A stretch of DNA of 64,000 bases from Inia geoffrensis. Taxonomy: Eukaryota > Chordata > Mammalia > Artiodactyla > Iniidae. Positions within the stretch are counted from its first letter, which is position 1. Each line of letters opens with the position of its first letter. The stretch spans positions 80,601,799-80,665,798 of the forward strand of contig CM070915.1 in the NCBI GenBank assembly GCA_036417435.1, given 5' to 3'. The position numbers and the translations under genes were made by a program. Of the stretch, positions 62,561-64,000 are shown piece after piece. Under the pieces are notes generated by a model. That model saw only the letters and a program-made list of their open reading frames with translations, was not told the origin of the DNA and did not search any database.

Positions 62561-63158
62561 GGGGCCCTTCTGTTCCTTGAGCCTAAGCCCCACCGCCCAC
62601 AGCCCCCAGGGTCTTTTCCAGCCCTGTGGGTCCTAAGCATAGGCCCTGCCCACTGCCCAAACCTCACCCTTGCTTAGGTCCCGACCTCCAGAGCAAAGGC
62701 CTTTCCCCCTCCCCCGCCTGTGTTTTCTTCTCCCTCCTCCTCTGTTTTACTATTGTGGTACTGATGTACTGTCCAGTTGTCGATTCGTCTACATTATTAT
62801 TTTTATATCATTTCTAACATAACTGTTAGTTTCCTAGTGTAATTTTATTTTATTTTTGCCGCCCCACATGGCTTGACGGATCTTGGTTCACAAGCCCAGG
62901 GCTGGCCTGAGCTCCTGCAGCGGGAGCTCCGAGTCCAAACCACTGGACTAACAGAAAACCTCAGACCCCAGGGAATATTCACTGAAGTGAGGTCTCACGG
63001 AGTTCCTCGTCTCAGCACCAAGACCCAGCTCTACCCAATAGCCTACAAAATCCAGTGTTGGAAGCCTCAAGCCCAACAAACAGTATGACAGGAACACAAT
63101 CCCACTCATTAAAAAAAAAAAAAGAAGAAAAATGAAACAGTAAAAAAATATGTCACAG

Positions 63159-64000
63159 ATGAAGAAGCATGGTAAAAACCTGCAAGACCAAATAAATGAA
63201 GAGGAAAAAGGAAATCTACCTGAAAAAGAATTCTGAGTAATGATAGTAAAGATGATCCAGAATCTCAAAAGTAGAATGGAGGAATGGACTGAGAAAATAC
63301 AAGAAATGTTTAACAAAGAACAAAAAGAACTAAAGAACAAACAAACAGAGATGAACACCACAATAACTGAAATGAAAAATACACTAGAAGGAGTCAATAA
63401 CAGAATAACTGAGGCAGAAGAATGAATAAGTGAGCTGGAAGACAAAACGGTGGAAATAACTGCCAAGGAGCAGAACAAAGAAAAAAGAATGAAAAGAACT
63501 GAAGACAATCTCAGAGACATCTGGGACAACACTAAACACACCAACATTCAAACTACAGGGGTCCCAGAAGAAGAAGAGAAAAAGAAACGGTCTGAGAAAA
63601 TATTTAAAGAGATTATAGTCAAAAACTTCCCTAATATCGGAAAGGAAATAGTCACCCAAGTCCAGGAAGTAGAGAGAGTCCCACAGAGGATAAACCCTTG
63701 GAAAAACACACCAAGACACATATTAATCAAACTAACAAAAATTAAATTCAAAGAAAAAATATTAAAAGCAGCAAAGGAAAACCAAAAAATAACATACAAA
63801 GGAATCCCCATGAGGTTATCAGCTGATTTTTCAGCAGAAACTCTGCAGGCGAGAAGGGAGTGGCAGGATATGCTTAAAGTGATGTAAGAGAAAAACCTAC
63901 AACCAACATTACTCTACCCAGGAAGGATCTCATTCAGATTTGATGGAGAAATCAAAAACTTTTGAGACAAACAAAAGTTAAGAGAATTCAGCACCACCAA
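63159..64000 (+). pseudogene. L1 ORF1 with four in-frame stops, partial
   Basis: One reading frame from ATG 63159 (MKKHGKNLQDQINEEEKGNL) to the window end shows the ORF1 order: N-terminus, coiled coil (about 63250-63490, with 'KNTLEGVNNRITEAEE'), RRM-like part ('LRDIWDNTKHTNIQTTGVPE') and C-terminal domain ('RLSADFSAETLQARREWQD'). In-frame stops are at 63234-63236, 63423-63425, 63885-63887 and 63963-63965, so no full ORF1p can be made. No frameshift is seen between them. The C-terminus is cut off by the window. Confidence 0.88.

Larger units (their letters stand above)
61716..64000 (+). mobile_element. L1 5' end with monomer-type promoter, runs off the window
   Basis: A GC-rich tandem-repeat 5' UTR (about 61740-62560), a non-repetitive spacer to about 63120, and then ORF1, all on plus. 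It starts abruptly inside the ORF2 of an older L1. The rest lies beyond the window, so length and flanking duplication cannot be checked. Confidence 0.85.

Noticed and set aside
61738..62667. Several long open frames (up to 157 residues) on both strands
   Set aside because: They arise from the GC-rich ~176-bp tandem repeats of an L1 5' UTR and show proline/leucine/glycine-rich content with no conserved domain.

Overview
This window reads as mammalian nuclear DNA, most likely from a cetacean. The main evidence is at least a dozen tRNA-derived SINEs of the type that begins 'ggcttccctggtggcgcag'. This is the CHR group known from cetaceans, hippos and relatives; the near-identical short form seen here is the one I associate with toothed whales. 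L1, L2, MIR, MER5A and Tigger-like relics make up most of the remaining recognisable sequence. No prokaryotic or viral gene organisation is present, and nearly all long open frames are transposon remnants or SINE translations.

Layout: a full-length old L1 on the minus strand with a Tigger-like DNA transposon inside it (about 115-6779); unique DNA and an internally deleted SINE (to 8.1 kb); an L2 copy split by a rearranged L1 (about 8.65-11.77 kb); more L2 (to 12.9 kb); a probable protein-coding exon on the minus strand (13143-13387); MER5A, L2 and MIR relics (15-18.4 kb); mostly unique intron-like DNA with scattered SINEs (18.4-28 kb); the 5' half of another L1 (28.15-30.24 kb); MIR, SINE, L2 and LTR-like relics (30.8-36.4 kb); an 82-unit GT microsatellite (37.4 kb); a long repeat-poor stretch (38.8-46 kb); an ancient L1 relic (46-47.8 kb); a candidate minus-strand microexon (48634-48669); an LTR-like relic and MIR (49.9-50.7 kb); a short tandem array hit by an L1 and a SINE (53.1-55.34 kb); and a stack of same-strand L1s (57-64 kb), the last of which has a tandem-repeat 5' UTR and runs off the window.

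The host gene content appears to be the interior of one minus-strand gene, supported by one good exon and one or two weaker candidates; I could not identify the gene. I found no new functional system. The more unusual observations are structural: two L1s with 5' inversions (twin-priming signature), one of which ends in about 320 bp of non-L1 DNA bounded by a perfect target-site duplication; an L1 promoter built of about 176-bp monomers; an L1 ending just after ORF1; and an intronic minisatellite that was hit by two retrotransposons at repeats of the same motif.
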